Shown: positions 28,378 to 37,474, counted from the stretch's first letter. The stretch: 64,000 nt of DNA from Sanguibacter suarezii NBRC 16159 (GCF_001552735.1 NZ_BCRT01000010.1:310001-374000); one strand, 5' to 3'. A program made the numbers and translations. The notes: generated from the letters alone by a model not told the origin.

Positions 28378-28904
28378 CCACCGGCCGCAGGACCCCAGAC
28401 CGCGACGACGAGAGAGCTGACGTGCCCCCTGAACCTGCGTCCCCCGCACCGGGCGACGACACCACCGACCTGTCTGGCGTGCGTCCCACGAACAGCGGGT
28501 TCGGCCGGCTGCTCGTGCTGGTCTACGCGGTGCTGGCGCTGGCGGCGACCGCCCGCGCGCTGTACCAGCTGCTCACCCACGGCGACCAGGCCCCGCTCGC
28601 CTATGCGCTGTCTCTGCTCGCCGGCATCGTCTACATCGTGGCCACGATCGCCCTGGCCCGCGGCGGCGGGCGCTGGCGCACCGTCGCCTGGGTCGCCTGC
28701 TCCTTCGAGCTCGTGGGGGTGCTCGCGGTCGGCGTCGCCACGATCGTGGACGCCGGAGCCTTCCCGGAGAGCACGGTGTGGTCGTCCTTCGGGCAGGGCT
28801 ACGGGTACGTCCCGCTGGTCCTGCCGGTGATCGGTCTGTTCTGGTTGTGGCGCACCCGCGGTCATGACGAGCCGGCTGACCGGCCCGACGATGGTCCTGC
28901 CTAG
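28374..28904 (+). CDS. Small four-helix membrane protein, function unknown
   Basis: The 176-residue protein has a disordered acidic/proline-rich N-terminus of about 40 residues, then four membrane helices (GRLLVLVYAVLALAATARAL, LSLLAGIVYIVATIALA, VACSFELVGVLAVGVATIV, PLVLPVIGLFWLW) and a short charged tail. The ATGA overlap with the preceding gene fixes the start. It stands 117 bases before pyrD on the same strand. The layout of four helices with a conserved WSSFGQGYGYVPL stretch before the last is common in actinobacterial hypothetical proteins of this position. Confidence 0.75.
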   Translation: MTTGRRTPDRDDERADVPPEPASPAPGDDTTDLSGVRPTNSGFGRLLVLVYAVLALAATARALYQLLTHGDQAPLAYALSLLAGIVYIVATIALARGGGRWRTVAWVACSFELVGVLAVGVATIVDAGAFPESTVWSSFGQGYGYVPLVLPVIGLFWLWRTRGHDEPADRPDDGPA

Positions 28905-29021
28905 CCGGCGCCCGTCGGTGCGACGATCTACCGGATCCTGCCGCGGCCCGCGCTGCGAGTCGTCTCACGATCCGTCCAACGAACCCCAGCGTCACGACAG
29001 CCCAAGGAGCCCGGCCCACTC

Positions 29022-30050
29022 ATGATCTACCGCTTCGTCTTCCGCACGTTCTTCGCCCGGATGGACCCGGAGAAGGCGCACACCCTCGTGTTCCGCCTGA
29101 TCAGCACGGTCGGACGGGTGCCGGTGCTGAACGGCATCATCCAGGGTGCCTTGGCGCCGTACCTGCGCGAGGGCGGCGTGACGGTGTTCGGGCGTCGGGT
29201 ACCGGCTCCCTTCGGCCTGGCCGGCGGCTTCGACAAGAACGCCGAGGCCATCCGCGGGCTCACGATGCTCGGCTTCGGTTTCATCGAGATCGGGACGGTC
29301 ACCGCCCACCCTCAGCCGGGGAACGAGAAGCCGCGGATGTGGCGTGAGATCCCGCTCGGCGGGGTGCGCAACCGGATGGGCTTCAACAACGAGGGCGCCG
29401 CGGCAGCCGCCGAGCGGCTGCGGGCCCTGCGCGCGACGACGTCCGGACGGGCCGTCTTCGTCGGCGCCAACATTGGTAAGACGAAGGTCACGCCCGCAGC
29501 GGAGGCCGCCGGCGACTACGCCACGAGCGCGAGCCTGCTCGCCCCGTGGGCCGACTACCTCGTGGTCAACGTGTCCTCCCCGAACACCCCGGGCCTGCGG
29601 GACCTGCAGTCGGTGGACGCCCTGCGCCCGATCCTCGTCGCGGTGCGTGAGGCAGCCGACCGGGCGACCGACGCCAATGCCCGCCCCCGCATCCCGCTGC
29701 TGGTCAAGATCGCTCCCGACCTGGCCGACGACGACGTCGACGCGGTCGCTGACCTCGCCCTCGAGCTCGGCCTGGACGGCGTCGTCGCGGTCAACACGAC
29801 GATCAACCACGAGCTCGGCGAGGGTGGTCTCTCCGGACGCCCTCTCCTACCGCGTGGCCTGGAGGTCGTGCGCCGTCTGCGCGCGCGACTGGGGGAGGAC
29901 CCTGTGATCATCGGAGTAGGTGGCATCACGACCCCTGCCGACGCCCGTGCCTACCTCGACGCCGGTGCGAACCTCACCCAGGGGTACACCGCATTCATCT
30001 ACGAGGGGCCGTTCTGGGCCCGCCGGATCAACAAGGAGCTTCTCGGATGA
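29022..30050 (+). CDS. pyrD: Dihydroorotate dehydrogenase (quinone), class 2
   Basis: The 342-residue FMN enzyme oxidises dihydroorotate to orotate in pyrimidine synthesis, passing electrons to menaquinone. The N-terminal helical FVFRTFFARMDPEKAHTL extension is the class 2 membrane/quinone domain. FMN and substrate motifs seen are GLAGGFDKNAEAI, NRMGFNNEG, the catalytic serine in VNVSSPNTPGLRDLQ, and GVGGITTPADA. AAGGAG precedes the ATG. The last four bases overlap a small conserved gene. Confidence 0.96.
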   Translation: MIYRFVFRTFFARMDPEKAHTLVFRLISTVGRVPVLNGIIQGALAPYLREGGVTVFGRRVPAPFGLAGGFDKNAEAIRGLTMLGFGFIEIGTVTAHPQPGNEKPRMWREIPLGGVRNRMGFNNEGAAAAAERLRALRATTSGRAVFVGANIGKTKVTPAAEAAGDYATSASLLAPWADYLVVNVSSPNTPGLRDLQSVDALRPILVAVREAADRATDANARPRIPLLVKIAPDLADDDVDAVADLALELGLDGVVAVNTTINHELGEGGLSGRPLLPRGLEVVRRLRARLGEDPVIIGVGGITTPADARAYLDAGANLTQGYTAFIYEGPFWARRINKELLG

Positions 30051-30262
30051 TTACTCCCCAGTGGTTGTGGGAGTTCCGCGACGCGGCCGGGGCTGTCCTG
30101 CCCGAGCCGACCAGCCCGGTCTTCACCAACCAGTACGACGCCGAGCAGTGGCTCGGCCAGACGTGGCACGAGCTGGCCGCGGCCGGTGTGGCGAGCGCCG
30201 TCGTGCTCCACGCCGGCGCGCCGGCCGCGCCCGCGGTCGCGCTGTCGACGCAGGTCGGCTGA
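30047..30262 (+). CDS. Small conserved hypothetical protein
   Basis: The 71-residue protein is coupled to pyrD by an ATGA overlap and followed by a terminator. It has a compact pattern (WLWEFRDAAGAVLPEP, then QYDAEQWLGQTWHELAAAGV) that recurs in small actinobacterial proteins of unknown function. No signal peptide, membrane helix or cysteine is present. The overlap supports reality; the role is unknown. Confidence 0.72.
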   Translation: MITPQWLWEFRDAAGAVLPEPTSPVFTNQYDAEQWLGQTWHELAAAGVASAVVLHAGAPAAPAVALSTQVG

Positions 30263-30287
30263 CCTGGACTGACCTGTCAGGACGACC

Positions 30288-30328
30288 GAGGCCTCCAGAG
30301 CTGCGTGGATGCGCGCCCTGGAGGCCTC
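30288..30328. terminator. Bidirectional terminator after pyrD operon
   Basis: Perfect 11-bp arms GAGGCCTCCAG / CTGGAGGCCTC enclose a 19-base loop between two converging genes. Confidence 0.65.
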
Positions 30329-30358
30329 AGTCTCTCTCCTGCGGGGATGCAGGGATCG

Positions 30359-31369
30359 TCAGACCGGTCGTGACTGCGGTGCGCCCTCGGCCGTCTTGGC
30401 CGGGTCGCGCTCGACGACGTCACCGAGGATGGAGTCGATGCGCTCGAGCAGCTCGGCGGGGATCACCACACCGGAGGCCTTGACGTTCTCGGCGACCTGC
30501 TCAGGACGCGAGGCGCCGATGAGCGCTGCGGCGACGTTCTTGTTCTGCAGGACCCAGGCCACCGCGAGCTGCGCCAGGCTGAGGTCGAGCTCCTGGGCCA
30601 CCGGAGTAAGCTGCTGCACCCGCTCGAGCACGTCGTCGCGCAGGAAGCGCTTGATGAACGTGGCGCCGCCCTTGTCGTCGGTGGCGCGGGAGCCCTCGGG
30701 GAGCGCGGCTCCGGGCTTGTACTTGCCGGTGAGGACGCCCTGAGCGACGGGGGACCAGACGATCTGGGAGATGCCGAGCTCGGCCGAGGTGGGAACCACC
30801 TCGTCCTCGATGACCCGCCACAGCATGGAGTACTGCGGCTGGGAGGAGATGAGCTGGAAGCCGAGCTCCTTGGACAACGCGTGGCCGGCGCGGAGCTGGT
30901 CGGCGGTCCATTCACTGACGCCGATGTAGAGGGCCTTGCCCTGGCGGACGATGTCGGCGAAGGCCTGCATCGTCTCCTCGAGGGGAGTCTCGGTGTCGTA
31001 GCGGTGCGCCTGGTAGAGGTCGACGTAGTCGGTGCCCAGCCGCGTCAGGGATCCGTTGATGGACTCCATGATGTGCTTGCGCGAGAGTCCCGTGTCGTTG
31101 GGGCCGCCGGGGCCGGTCGGCCAGTAGACCTTCGTGAAGATCTCCAACGACTCCCGTCGCTGTCCCTTGAGGGCGTCGCCGAGCACCTGCTCGGCCTTGG
31201 TGTTCGCGTACACGTCCGCGGTGTCAAAGCTCGTGATGCCCGCGTCGAGGGCGGCGTGCACGCACTGCGTCGCGGTCTCGTTCTCGACCTGCGAGCCGTG
31301 GGTGAGCCAGTTGCCGTAGGTGATCTCGGAGATCTTCAGGCCGGAGTTTCCAAGGTATCGATAGTCCAT
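30359..31369 (-). CDS. Aldo/keto reductase (voltage-channel beta-subunit-like)
   Basis: The 336-residue protein is a TIM-barrel NADPH oxidoreductase. The catalytic tetrad is visible: Asp in FDTADVYAN, Tyr in the same motif, Lys in IFTKVYWP, and His in YQAHRYD. The NADPH-binding C-terminus has SRPEQVAENV. Its closest group is the potassium-channel-beta-like AKRs (YghZ type) that reduce aldehydes such as methylglyoxal. It is monocistronic, with terminators on both sides. The start at 31369 has the canonical MDYRYLGNSGLKIS opening. Confidence 0.9.
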   Translation of the reverse strand: MDYRYLGNSGLKISEITYGNWLTHGSQVENETATQCVHAALDAGITSFDTADVYANTKAEQVLGDALKGQRRESLEIFTKVYWPTGPGGPNDTGLSRKHIMESINGSLTRLGTDYVDLYQAHRYDTETPLEETMQAFADIVRQGKALYIGVSEWTADQLRAGHALSKELGFQLISSQPQYSMLWRVIEDEVVPTSAELGISQIVWSPVAQGVLTGKYKPGAALPEGSRATDDKGGATFIKRFLRDDVLERVQQLTPVAQELDLSLAQLAVAWVLQNKNVAAALIGASRPEQVAENVKASGVVIPAELLERIDSILGDVVERDPAKTAEGAPQSRPV

Positions 31370-31473
31370 CCATCGAGGTTAGACCACCTCTGACCAGCGC
31401 GTGCGGTGGCCGGACCGGATGGAGGAGGTCGCCGCGCACCGACGCCCCTCGACGACCATGCCCGGAAGACAGC

Positions 31474-31508
31474 GATGGCTGGAGGTCCGAGGTGGACCGC
31501 CAGCCATC
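31474..31508 (-). terminator. DUF3043 gene terminator
   Basis: 15-bp arms (GATGGCTGGAGGTCC and a near-perfect complement, one mismatch) around a five-base loop lie 18 bases after the DUF3043 stop. Confidence 0.65.
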
Positions 31509-31526
31509 AGGTGCTGCAGACGTTCG

Positions 31527-32126
31527 TCAGGACGGGTATTCCCCGTGCTTGACCATCGGCTTGGGCAGGCGGGCCCGGCGGATCTGGAAGGCGCGCATCG
31601 CTGCGTACATGGCGGTGCCGCGAACCACGGCGTCCTCGCCGAACTTCGCCACGAGACGCTTCTTGAGCATCCGCCACATGATGAAGGAGTCCACGATGGC
31701 GATGAGGACTACGAGGTAGACACCGATGATCGCCAGGAAGGCCAGGCCGGGGGCCTGGTTGGCGACAAAGGTCAGCACGAGGAAGGCGGCCGCGACGAAG
31801 AGGAAGTACTCGGCGACGTTGCGCCGGGCGTCGACGTAGTTGCGGACGTAGCGGCGCACGGGGCCGCGGTCACGCAGGGGGAGGTTCTTCTCGTCGCCAG
31901 ACTTCATCGCCTGGTACTCGAGGTCGCGGGCCTCGCGCTGCTTGATGCGGGCGGCCTTGGCCGCGGCGCGGCGGTCGTCCGGGACCAGCGGGCGCTTGTT
32001 GGCGGCCTCGGCCTCTCTGCGCTTCGGCGTCGGGCGGCCCTTGCCGCCAGGCTGCTCGATCTCCGCTGCGGCGGCGACCGGGTCGGCTGCGGATGCGACG
32101 TCTGAGGACTTCTTCCGTGAGAACAC
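31527..32126 (-). CDS. DUF3043 membrane protein
   Basis: The 199-residue protein has a long basic, coiled-coil-prone N-terminal half (KGRPTPKRREAEAANKRPLV, RDRGPVRRYVRNYVDARRN) followed by two membrane helices at about 105-150 and a positively charged tail (MYAAMRAFQIRRARLPKP). This is the DUF3043 pattern (compare Rv2206). Function is unknown. It is divergent from the M20 peptidase gene. Confidence 0.85.
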   Translation of the reverse strand: MFSRKKSSDVASAADPVAAAAEIEQPGGKGRPTPKRREAEAANKRPLVPDDRRAAAKAARIKQREARDLEYQAMKSGDEKNLPLRDRGPVRRYVRNYVDARRNVAEYFLFVAAAFLVLTFVANQAPGLAFLAIIGVYLVVLIAIVDSFIMWRMLKKRLVAKFGEDAVVRGTAMYAAMRAFQIRRARLPKPMVKHGEYPS

Positions 32127-32179
32127 GTCTCCATGCTAGTGGACTGCGGGGGTGGGTCGTAGCGCGATACGGTGCACCG

Positions 32180-33526
32180 ATGAGCGATCTTCTCGACCTC
32201 CGTGCCCGTGTCAGCCAGCTGTTCCCTGCTCTGCGGGGTGACCTGGAGGCACTTGTCCGTATTCCTAGCGTCTCGGCGCCCGCCTTCGACCAGTCTCACG
32301 TCGCCTCGAGCGCCGAGGCTGTCGCTGACCTCTTGCGGGGTGCTGGCCTCGACGACGTGCAGATCCTCACCGCCGGCGAGAGCCGTCCCGCGGTCATCGC
32401 CCGGCGCCCGGCGCCTGCTGGCGCCCCGACGGTGCTGCTGTACGCCCACCACGACGTCCAGCCCCCGGGAGACCGCGCGGACTGGAGCACCGACCCCTTC
32501 GTCCCAACCGAGCGGGACGGTCGGCTCTACGGGCGCGGCGCCGCTGACGACAAGGCTGGGATCATCGCGCACCTGGGCGCACTGCGGACCCTGGGGGAGG
32601 ACCTCGCCGTGGGCGTCACCGTCTTCGTCGAGGGCGAGGAAGAGATCGGCTCGCCGTTCTTCGCCGAGTTCCTCGCCCAGCACGCCGACCTGCTGCGCGC
32701 CGACGTCATCGTCGTCGCGGACTCAGCGAACTGGAAGGTCGGCGTCCCCGGCCTGACCACCTCCCTGCGCGGGCTCGTCGACTGCGAGGTCGAGCTCACG
32801 GTCGGGTCGCACGCCATCCACTCGGGCATGTTCGGCGGACCGGTGCTGGACGCCATCACCCTGCTGTCCCGCCTCGTGGCCACCCTGCACGACGACGCCG
32901 GCGACGTCGCCGTTGCCGGGCTCGCCCACGCACCCGACCCGGCGGTGGACTACGAGGAGGCGGACTTCCGCGCGGACTCCGGGGTGCTGGACTCCGTGGC
33001 GCTGGCCGGCACCGGACCGATCTCGGCACGGCTGTGGACCCGTCCGGCGTTGTCGGTCATCGGCTTCGACGCACCGAGCGTCGCCCTGTCCTCCAACACG
33101 ATCACCCCCAAGGCCACCGCCAAGCTCTCGCTGCGGATCGCCGCCGGGCAGGACCCGGCCGCCGCGCTGGAGGCGCTGCGCACCCACCTGGTCTCCCACG
33201 CCCCCTTCGGCGCGCAGGTCGTCGTGCGTGACGGCGAGCTCGGCCGGCCGTTCCAGGCGCCGGTCGACTCCGCCGCGATGCGCGCGGCGCGGGCGGCCTT
33301 CGAGCAGGCGTGGGGCACGCCGCCGGTCGACATCGGCATCGGCGGGTCCATCCCGTTCATCGCCGATCTCCTGGAGGTCTTCCCTGACGCCGCGATCCTG
33401 GTCACCGGTGTGGAAGATCCGGACTCCCGCGCTCATGGCGCCGACGAGTCGGTCCACCTGGGAGAGCTGGAGAAGGTCGTGCTGGCCGAGGCGCTGCTGC
33501 TGGCTGCCCTCGCTGAGCAGAACTGA
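32180..33526 (+). CDS. M20-family dipeptidase
   Basis: The 448-residue metallopeptidase has the two-zinc M20 pattern: His/Asp in LLYAHHDVQP, the bridging Asp in GRGAADDKAG, the Glu pair in EGEEEIGS, the Asp in VVADSANW, and the C-terminal His in GADESVHLGE, with an inserted dimerisation domain. It should cleave dipeptides or related amide substrates in the cytoplasm. The ATG at 32180 has no strong ribosome-binding site; the frame extends upstream only across the divergent DUF3043 start. Its stop is six bases from the convergent thioesterase gene. Confidence 0.92.
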   Translation: MSDLLDLRARVSQLFPALRGDLEALVRIPSVSAPAFDQSHVASSAEAVADLLRGAGLDDVQILTAGESRPAVIARRPAPAGAPTVLLYAHHDVQPPGDRADWSTDPFVPTERDGRLYGRGAADDKAGIIAHLGALRTLGEDLAVGVTVFVEGEEEIGSPFFAEFLAQHADLLRADVIVVADSANWKVGVPGLTTSLRGLVDCEVELTVGSHAIHSGMFGGPVLDAITLLSRLVATLHDDAGDVAVAGLAHAPDPAVDYEEADFRADSGVLDSVALAGTGPISARLWTRPALSVIGFDAPSVALSSNTITPKATAKLSLRIAAGQDPAAALEALRTHLVSHAPFGAQVVVRDGELGRPFQAPVDSAAMRAARAAFEQAWGTPPVDIGIGGSIPFIADLLEVFPDAAILVTGVEDPDSRAHGADESVHLGELEKVVLAEALLLAALAEQN

Positions 33527-33532
33527 GCAGGC

Positions 33533-34060
33533 TCAGACGCGGTGGGCGACGTCCACCGCGCGAGCCCAGGCCGCCACGTCCTCGGGCAGGTCAGGACTGA
33601 TGATGTCGCCGCCCAGCAGGGCGGCGACATCAGGGGCCGGGATGCGCGAGCCGTCCTTGCTGAGGAAGCGGGCCGCCACCCAGCCGCGCGCTGACAGCGT
33701 GCCCCGGGTGGTGATGCGCTGTTCGAGGTAGACAACGCGTGGGTCCCACCCGAGCACCTGGCTGGTCACCTCGACCGGCTGGAACAACGTCAGCGACCGC
33801 TTGTAGGACATGGTCGACGCCGCGACCACCGGGTACCAGCCCCGGTCGTTGAGCAGCGTCATGGATCCGCAGTCGGCGAGCAGGTTGCTGCGCGCGGAGT
33901 CCATGAGGTTGAGGTACACCGCGTTGTTCATGTGGAAGTAGATGTCGAGGTCGCCAGGCCGGACCCGGGTACGGGTCACCGACGGGTCGAGGATCGTCTG
34001 GCCGGGGATGGCACGGCGAGGCCGGTAGGTGGCGAGCGCCAGCTGGATCTGTCGAGTCAC
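33533..34060 (-). CDS. Hotdog-fold thioesterase-like protein
   Basis: The 175-residue protein fits the 4HBT-like hotdog family: RTRVRPGDLDIYFHMNNAVY (the HMNN motif follows the catalytic Asp region), a long helix with MDSARSNLL, and YLEQRITTRG. It may hydrolyse acyl-CoA esters, although members with this FHMNNAVYL signature are poorly characterised. It stands alone on the minus strand, convergent with the dipeptidase gene. Confidence 0.8.
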   Translation of the reverse strand: MTRQIQLALATYRPRRAIPGQTILDPSVTRTRVRPGDLDIYFHMNNAVYLNLMDSARSNLLADCGSMTLLNDRGWYPVVAASTMSYKRSLTLFQPVEVTSQVLGWDPRVVYLEQRITTRGTLSARGWVAARFLSKDGSRIPAPDVAALLGGDIISPDLPEDVAAWARAVDVAHRV

Positions 34061-34149
34061 CGCATCACGCTACTACGGGCGCCCGCGGGAGCCGGCGAGC
34101 GGCACGGCGACCATCAGCGTGTCGGACGCCGACCGGTGACGGCGACGGT

Positions 34150-34749
34150 TCAGGTGGGCACGCCCGGGGCGTAGTCCAAGGACCGGGCGGTCGTGGCGGC
34201 CACCTCGGGGCTGTCCAGACGGGCCACCACGCGCAGGGCAGCGTCCAGCGCACCGGCGGTCCCGGCCGAGGTGATGACGTCCCCGTCGTCGACGAAGGCC
34301 GCCTGGGTGTCCACCAGGGCGCTCGGCTCGGTCTCGGCGAGCAGGCCCGCCTGGTCGCGGTGGGTGGTGCAGGGCCGCCCGGCCAGCAGCCCGGCGGCGG
34401 CGAGGACGAGGGCGCCGGCAGACACCCCGACGACGAGGGGGACGGTCTCGCGCTGGTCGCGCAGCCAGGCCAGGTGCTCGGAGCTGGCCATGCGCAGCAG
34501 GGCGCCCTGTCCGCCCGGGTAGACGAGCACGTGCAGCGGGCCGCCTGCGTCTGCGGCGACGTCCGGGACCATGAGCAGGCCGCCGGCGAGGCGGACGCCG
34601 GCGCCGTCGTCGGAGAAGGTCACCACGTCCGGACGGGAGTGGGCGGCCTCCGCCCACCGGGTGAGCACCGTGTACGGGCCGACCACATCCATCTCGTCAG
34701 CGCCGTCGAAGACGTACACGCCCAGGCGGAGCGGTCGTGCAGTGCTCAC
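34150..34749 (-). CDS. DJ-1/PfpI-family protein with Ser in place of the catalytic Cys
   Basis: The 199-residue protein has the DJ-1/ThiJ fold: VFDGADEMDVVGPYTVL at the N-terminus (Glu in DEMD is the usual partner acid), VYPGGQGALL, then GVSAGALVLAAAGLLAGR. In isonitrile hydratases the last motif is SVCTGSLVLGAAGLL with the nucleophile cysteine; here the residue is Ser110. A later histidine (TTH) remains. The reaction may be lost or changed. It stands in a minus-strand series with nadA upstream (75-base gap). Confidence 0.82.
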   Translation of the reverse strand: MSTARPLRLGVYVFDGADEMDVVGPYTVLTRWAEAAHSRPDVVTFSDDGAGVRLAGGLLMVPDVAADAGGPLHVLVYPGGQGALLRMASSEHLAWLRDQRETVPLVVGVSAGALVLAAAGLLAGRPCTTHRDQAGLLAETEPSALVDTQAAFVDDGDVITSAGTAGALDAALRVVARLDSPEVAATTARSLDYAPGVPT

Positions 34750-34824
34750 GAGGACCTCCCGGGATCGAGTCCTGTGGTTCTGGCGTCGGGTGGGAGCGGG
34801 ACCCGCGTGCTCCCAACGTACCGC

Positions 34825-36027
34825 TCAGAGTCCGGGCAGCGCGAGCATCTGATCGAGGGCGACGCGGGCCCAGTGAGCGTCGTCGCTGTCCACGACGATC
34901 TGGTTGGTGACCCGTCCGGCGACCAGCGACTCCATGATCCACACCAGGTGCGGCAGGTCGATGCGGTTCATGGTCGAGCAGAAGCACACGGTCGAGTCGA
35001 GGTAGTGCACGTTCTTGTCCGGGTGGGCAGCGGCGACCCGGCGGACGAGGTTGAGCTCGGTGCCGATCGCCCACGACGACCCCGGCTCAGCGTTGTTGAG
35101 CATCGTGATGATGTACTCCGTCGACCCGACGAAGTCCGCGGCGGCGACCACCTCGTTCTTGCACTCGGGGTGGACAAGCACATTGATGCCGGGCACGGCG
35201 GCCCGGATGTCGGTGACGTTGCGCTCGGAGAACCGGCCGTGGACCGAGCAGTGCCCGCGCCACAGGATCATCCGGGCGTCCTGCAGCTGCTGGGTGGTCA
35301 GACCGCCGCCGGGCTTGCGCGGGTCATAGACGACGCAGTCCTCGGCCGTGAGGCCGAGCTTGATCATCGCGGTGTTGCGGCCCAGGTGCTGGTCAGGCAT
35401 GAACAGCACCTTCCCGGTCCCGTCCACCCCGCCCACCTGGTCGAAGGCCCAGCGCAGCGCCACCTCGGCGTTGGAGGAGGTGCACACGGTCCCGGCGTGG
35501 CGGCCGGTGAAGGCCTTGATCGCAGCGGTGGAGTTCATGTAGGTCACGGGCAGCGTGACGTCGGCGATGCCGGCGTCGGTGAGCACGTCCCAGCAGTCCT
35601 CGACCTGGTTGATCGCAGCCATGTCTGCCATGGAGCAGCCGGCCGCGAGGTCAGGGAGGATGACCTGCTGGTCGTCAGAGGTGAGGATGTCGGCGCTCTC
35701 GGCCATGAAGTGCACGCCGCAGAAGATGATGAACTCCGCGTCCGGCCGAGCGGCGGCCTCGCGCGCGAGCTTGAAGGAGTCGCCCGTGACGTCGGCGAAG
35801 TCGATGACCTCGTCGCGCTGGTAGTGGTGGCCGAGGATGAACGCCCGGTCACCCAGGGCCGCGCGCGCCACCCGGGCCCGCTCTACGAGGTCAGGATCGC
35901 TCGCAGCGGGCAGGTCGCCGGTGCACTCCACGCCGCGCTCGGAGGACAGGTCGGTCTTCTGTCCCAGGAGCAGCAGGGCCGGTGAGGCGGAAGGTTCGGT
36001 GAAGGACGAGTTCAGCAGTGTGCTCAC
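34825..36027 (-). CDS. nadA: Quinolinate synthase
   Basis: The 400-residue [4Fe-4S] enzyme condenses iminoaspartate with dihydroxyacetone phosphate in NAD synthesis. Key motifs are ILGHHYQRDEVIDFADVTGD, the cluster cysteines in FCGVHFMAES, VCTSSNAE and CFCSTMNRI, plus HPECKNEV. The GTG at 36027 begins MSTLLNSSF; an unusually long frame continues upstream but overlaps the glycerate-kinase-like gene and shows no homology. No clear ribosome-binding site was found, so the start is tentative. nadB and nadC, usually adjacent, are not in the window; here the neighbours instead concern Fe-S and sulfur transfer. Confidence 0.94.
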   Translation of the reverse strand: MSTLLNSSFTEPSASPALLLLGQKTDLSSERGVECTGDLPAASDPDLVERARVARAALGDRAFILGHHYQRDEVIDFADVTGDSFKLAREAAARPDAEFIIFCGVHFMAESADILTSDDQQVILPDLAAGCSMADMAAINQVEDCWDVLTDAGIADVTLPVTYMNSTAAIKAFTGRHAGTVCTSSNAEVALRWAFDQVGGVDGTGKVLFMPDQHLGRNTAMIKLGLTAEDCVVYDPRKPGGGLTTQQLQDARMILWRGHCSVHGRFSERNVTDIRAAVPGINVLVHPECKNEVVAAADFVGSTEYIITMLNNAEPGSSWAIGTELNLVRRVAAAHPDKNVHYLDSTVCFCSTMNRIDLPHLVWIMESLVAGRVTNQIVVDSDDAHWARVALDQMLALPGL

Positions 36028-36138
36028 GCGGCCAATCGTCTCACAAGGCCACAGCCGCAGGCCGGGACGGTCAGGCCCGCACGCCGCGCCGGAGCCGGGT
36101 GCGGCCGGCGGCGTGGGCAGGTAGGTGAGGATGGGGCC

Positions 36139-37353
36139 ATGCATGTACTCATCACCACCGACCGGTTCACCGGCGCGGACACCTCGCGCCGCGTCAGCGA
36201 GGCGCTGGCTGCCGGGTGGCTGCGGGGCGCACCTCACGACACGGTCGAGCTGTGCCCGCTCTCCGACGGCGGACCTGGGTGGGCCAGTCTCCTGGCCCAG
36301 GTGTCCGGATGGCCGCAGCCTGATCCCGACGGCGTGCTCGTCATGGGGGAGACGGCCTACCTCGACACCGCGGTCGCCCTGTGCTCCGACCCGCAGGGCG
36401 GCTCGGGCGCCGTGGCTGCCCAGCTGCTGCGTGCGGTGGCCTCGGGGGCGAGCCGCATCGTCGTCGGGCTCGGTTCTCCTGCGGACCTCCCCGCACTGCC
36501 CGACGCCGGAGCCGGGATGCTGGCCGCCCTGGGAACGACGGTGGACGACGAGGACGCGCGCGGGCTGGGCGAGGTGCTGGCATCCCTGCGCGGTGTCGAC
36601 CTCGTCGCGGCAGTGGCCACCGACATCCCGCTGCTCGGCCTGCACGGGGCGAGCGCAGGCGCCGCTGACGCCGGCTGGGCCAGCCGTGAGGCGGCTCAGC
36701 TGCGCGAACGGGAGATCGGCCAGCGTGCCGACGTGCTCTGGCGTGCCCGCCAGCAGGCATCGACAGATGCCGCTGCCTCAGGCGCGGCAGGCCCGTCTCG
36801 CTCTCTGCTCGCGGGCGGTGGCCCGGGTGGAGCTGGCGGAGCCGGCACGGGGGCCGGGGGTGCGTCCGGTGCCCGGACCGCGCGAGGACGCTCCCGTGAC
36901 CTGACCGGGCTGCCGGGTGCGGGGGCGGGCGGCGGCCTGGGCTTCGCCTTCGCGCTGCTCGGGGCCCGGCTGCTGCCCGGCGCCTCGGTCTTCGCCCAGG
37001 TGGCCGGCCTGACCGCGCGTGCCCTGGCCGCGGACCTGGTGGTCACCGCCCGCGAGGATCTGGACGGCGCTTCCTTCCACGGCTCCGGCGTCGAGCAGGC
37101 GGCCGCGGCGGCGAGCAGCTACGGGGTGGCCTGCGTGGCGCTGTACGAGCGCAGCATGATGAACCGTCGCGAGCTGGCGGCCGTGGGTCTCAGCGCGTCG
37201 TACTCCCTGGCTGCAGGGCCGGCGGAGTCCGGGACGACCACGGTCGTGGACCGAGCGGGGACGGTGGCGCAGCGGGTGGCGCGGTCATGGTCCCCGGCCT
37301 GGTCAGGCGGTCATTCGCGGGATCGTGACGGCTCTGGGGGGTCGAGGGCATAG
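36139..37353 (+). CDS. Divergent glycerate kinase homologue, probably catalytically altered
   Basis: The 404-residue protein lies where glycerate kinase is annotated beside erpA in many actinobacteria (compare Rv2205c). Overall layout is recognisable: CPLSDGGPGW for the usual ADGGEGT (43-48), VVGLGSPADLPALPDAGAGM for GIGGSATNDGGAGM, and PGAGAGGGLGFA intact. But the ATP/catalytic motif TGEGRIDxQSxxGK is TAREDLDGASFHGSG here, without the lysine. A low-complexity Ala/Gly/Arg insert lies around 213-255. I infer a non-kinase or altered role; it is upstream of erpA on the same strand with a 121-base gap. Confidence 0.7.
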   Translation: MHVLITTDRFTGADTSRRVSEALAAGWLRGAPHDTVELCPLSDGGPGWASLLAQVSGWPQPDPDGVLVMGETAYLDTAVALCSDPQGGSGAVAAQLLRAVASGASRIVVGLGSPADLPALPDAGAGMLAALGTTVDDEDARGLGEVLASLRGVDLVAAVATDIPLLGLHGASAGAADAGWASREAAQLREREIGQRADVLWRARQQASTDAAASGAAGPSRSLLAGGGPGGAGGAGTGAGGASGARTARGRSRDLTGLPGAGAGGGLGFAFALLGARLLPGASVFAQVAGLTARALAADLVVTAREDLDGASFHGSGVEQAAAAASSYGVACVALYERSMMNRRELAAVGLSASYSLAAGPAESGTTTVVDRAGTVAQRVARSWSPAWSGGHSRDRDGSGGSRA

Positions 37354-37474
37354 GCTGGTGGGAACAAAAGCCTCTGGCGCACGGTTGCTCATGAGCGTGG
37401 ACTGTGACGCCAGTCGCATCCATGACGAGAGACCGACTGTTCGTCACTAGTTTTCTTCATTGTGGGGAGACACC

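Noticed and set aside
34825-36645. Longer nadA frame starting at 36645
   Set aside because: The extra 206 codons overlap the oppositely oriented glycerate-kinase-like gene and show no homology to quinolinate synthase.
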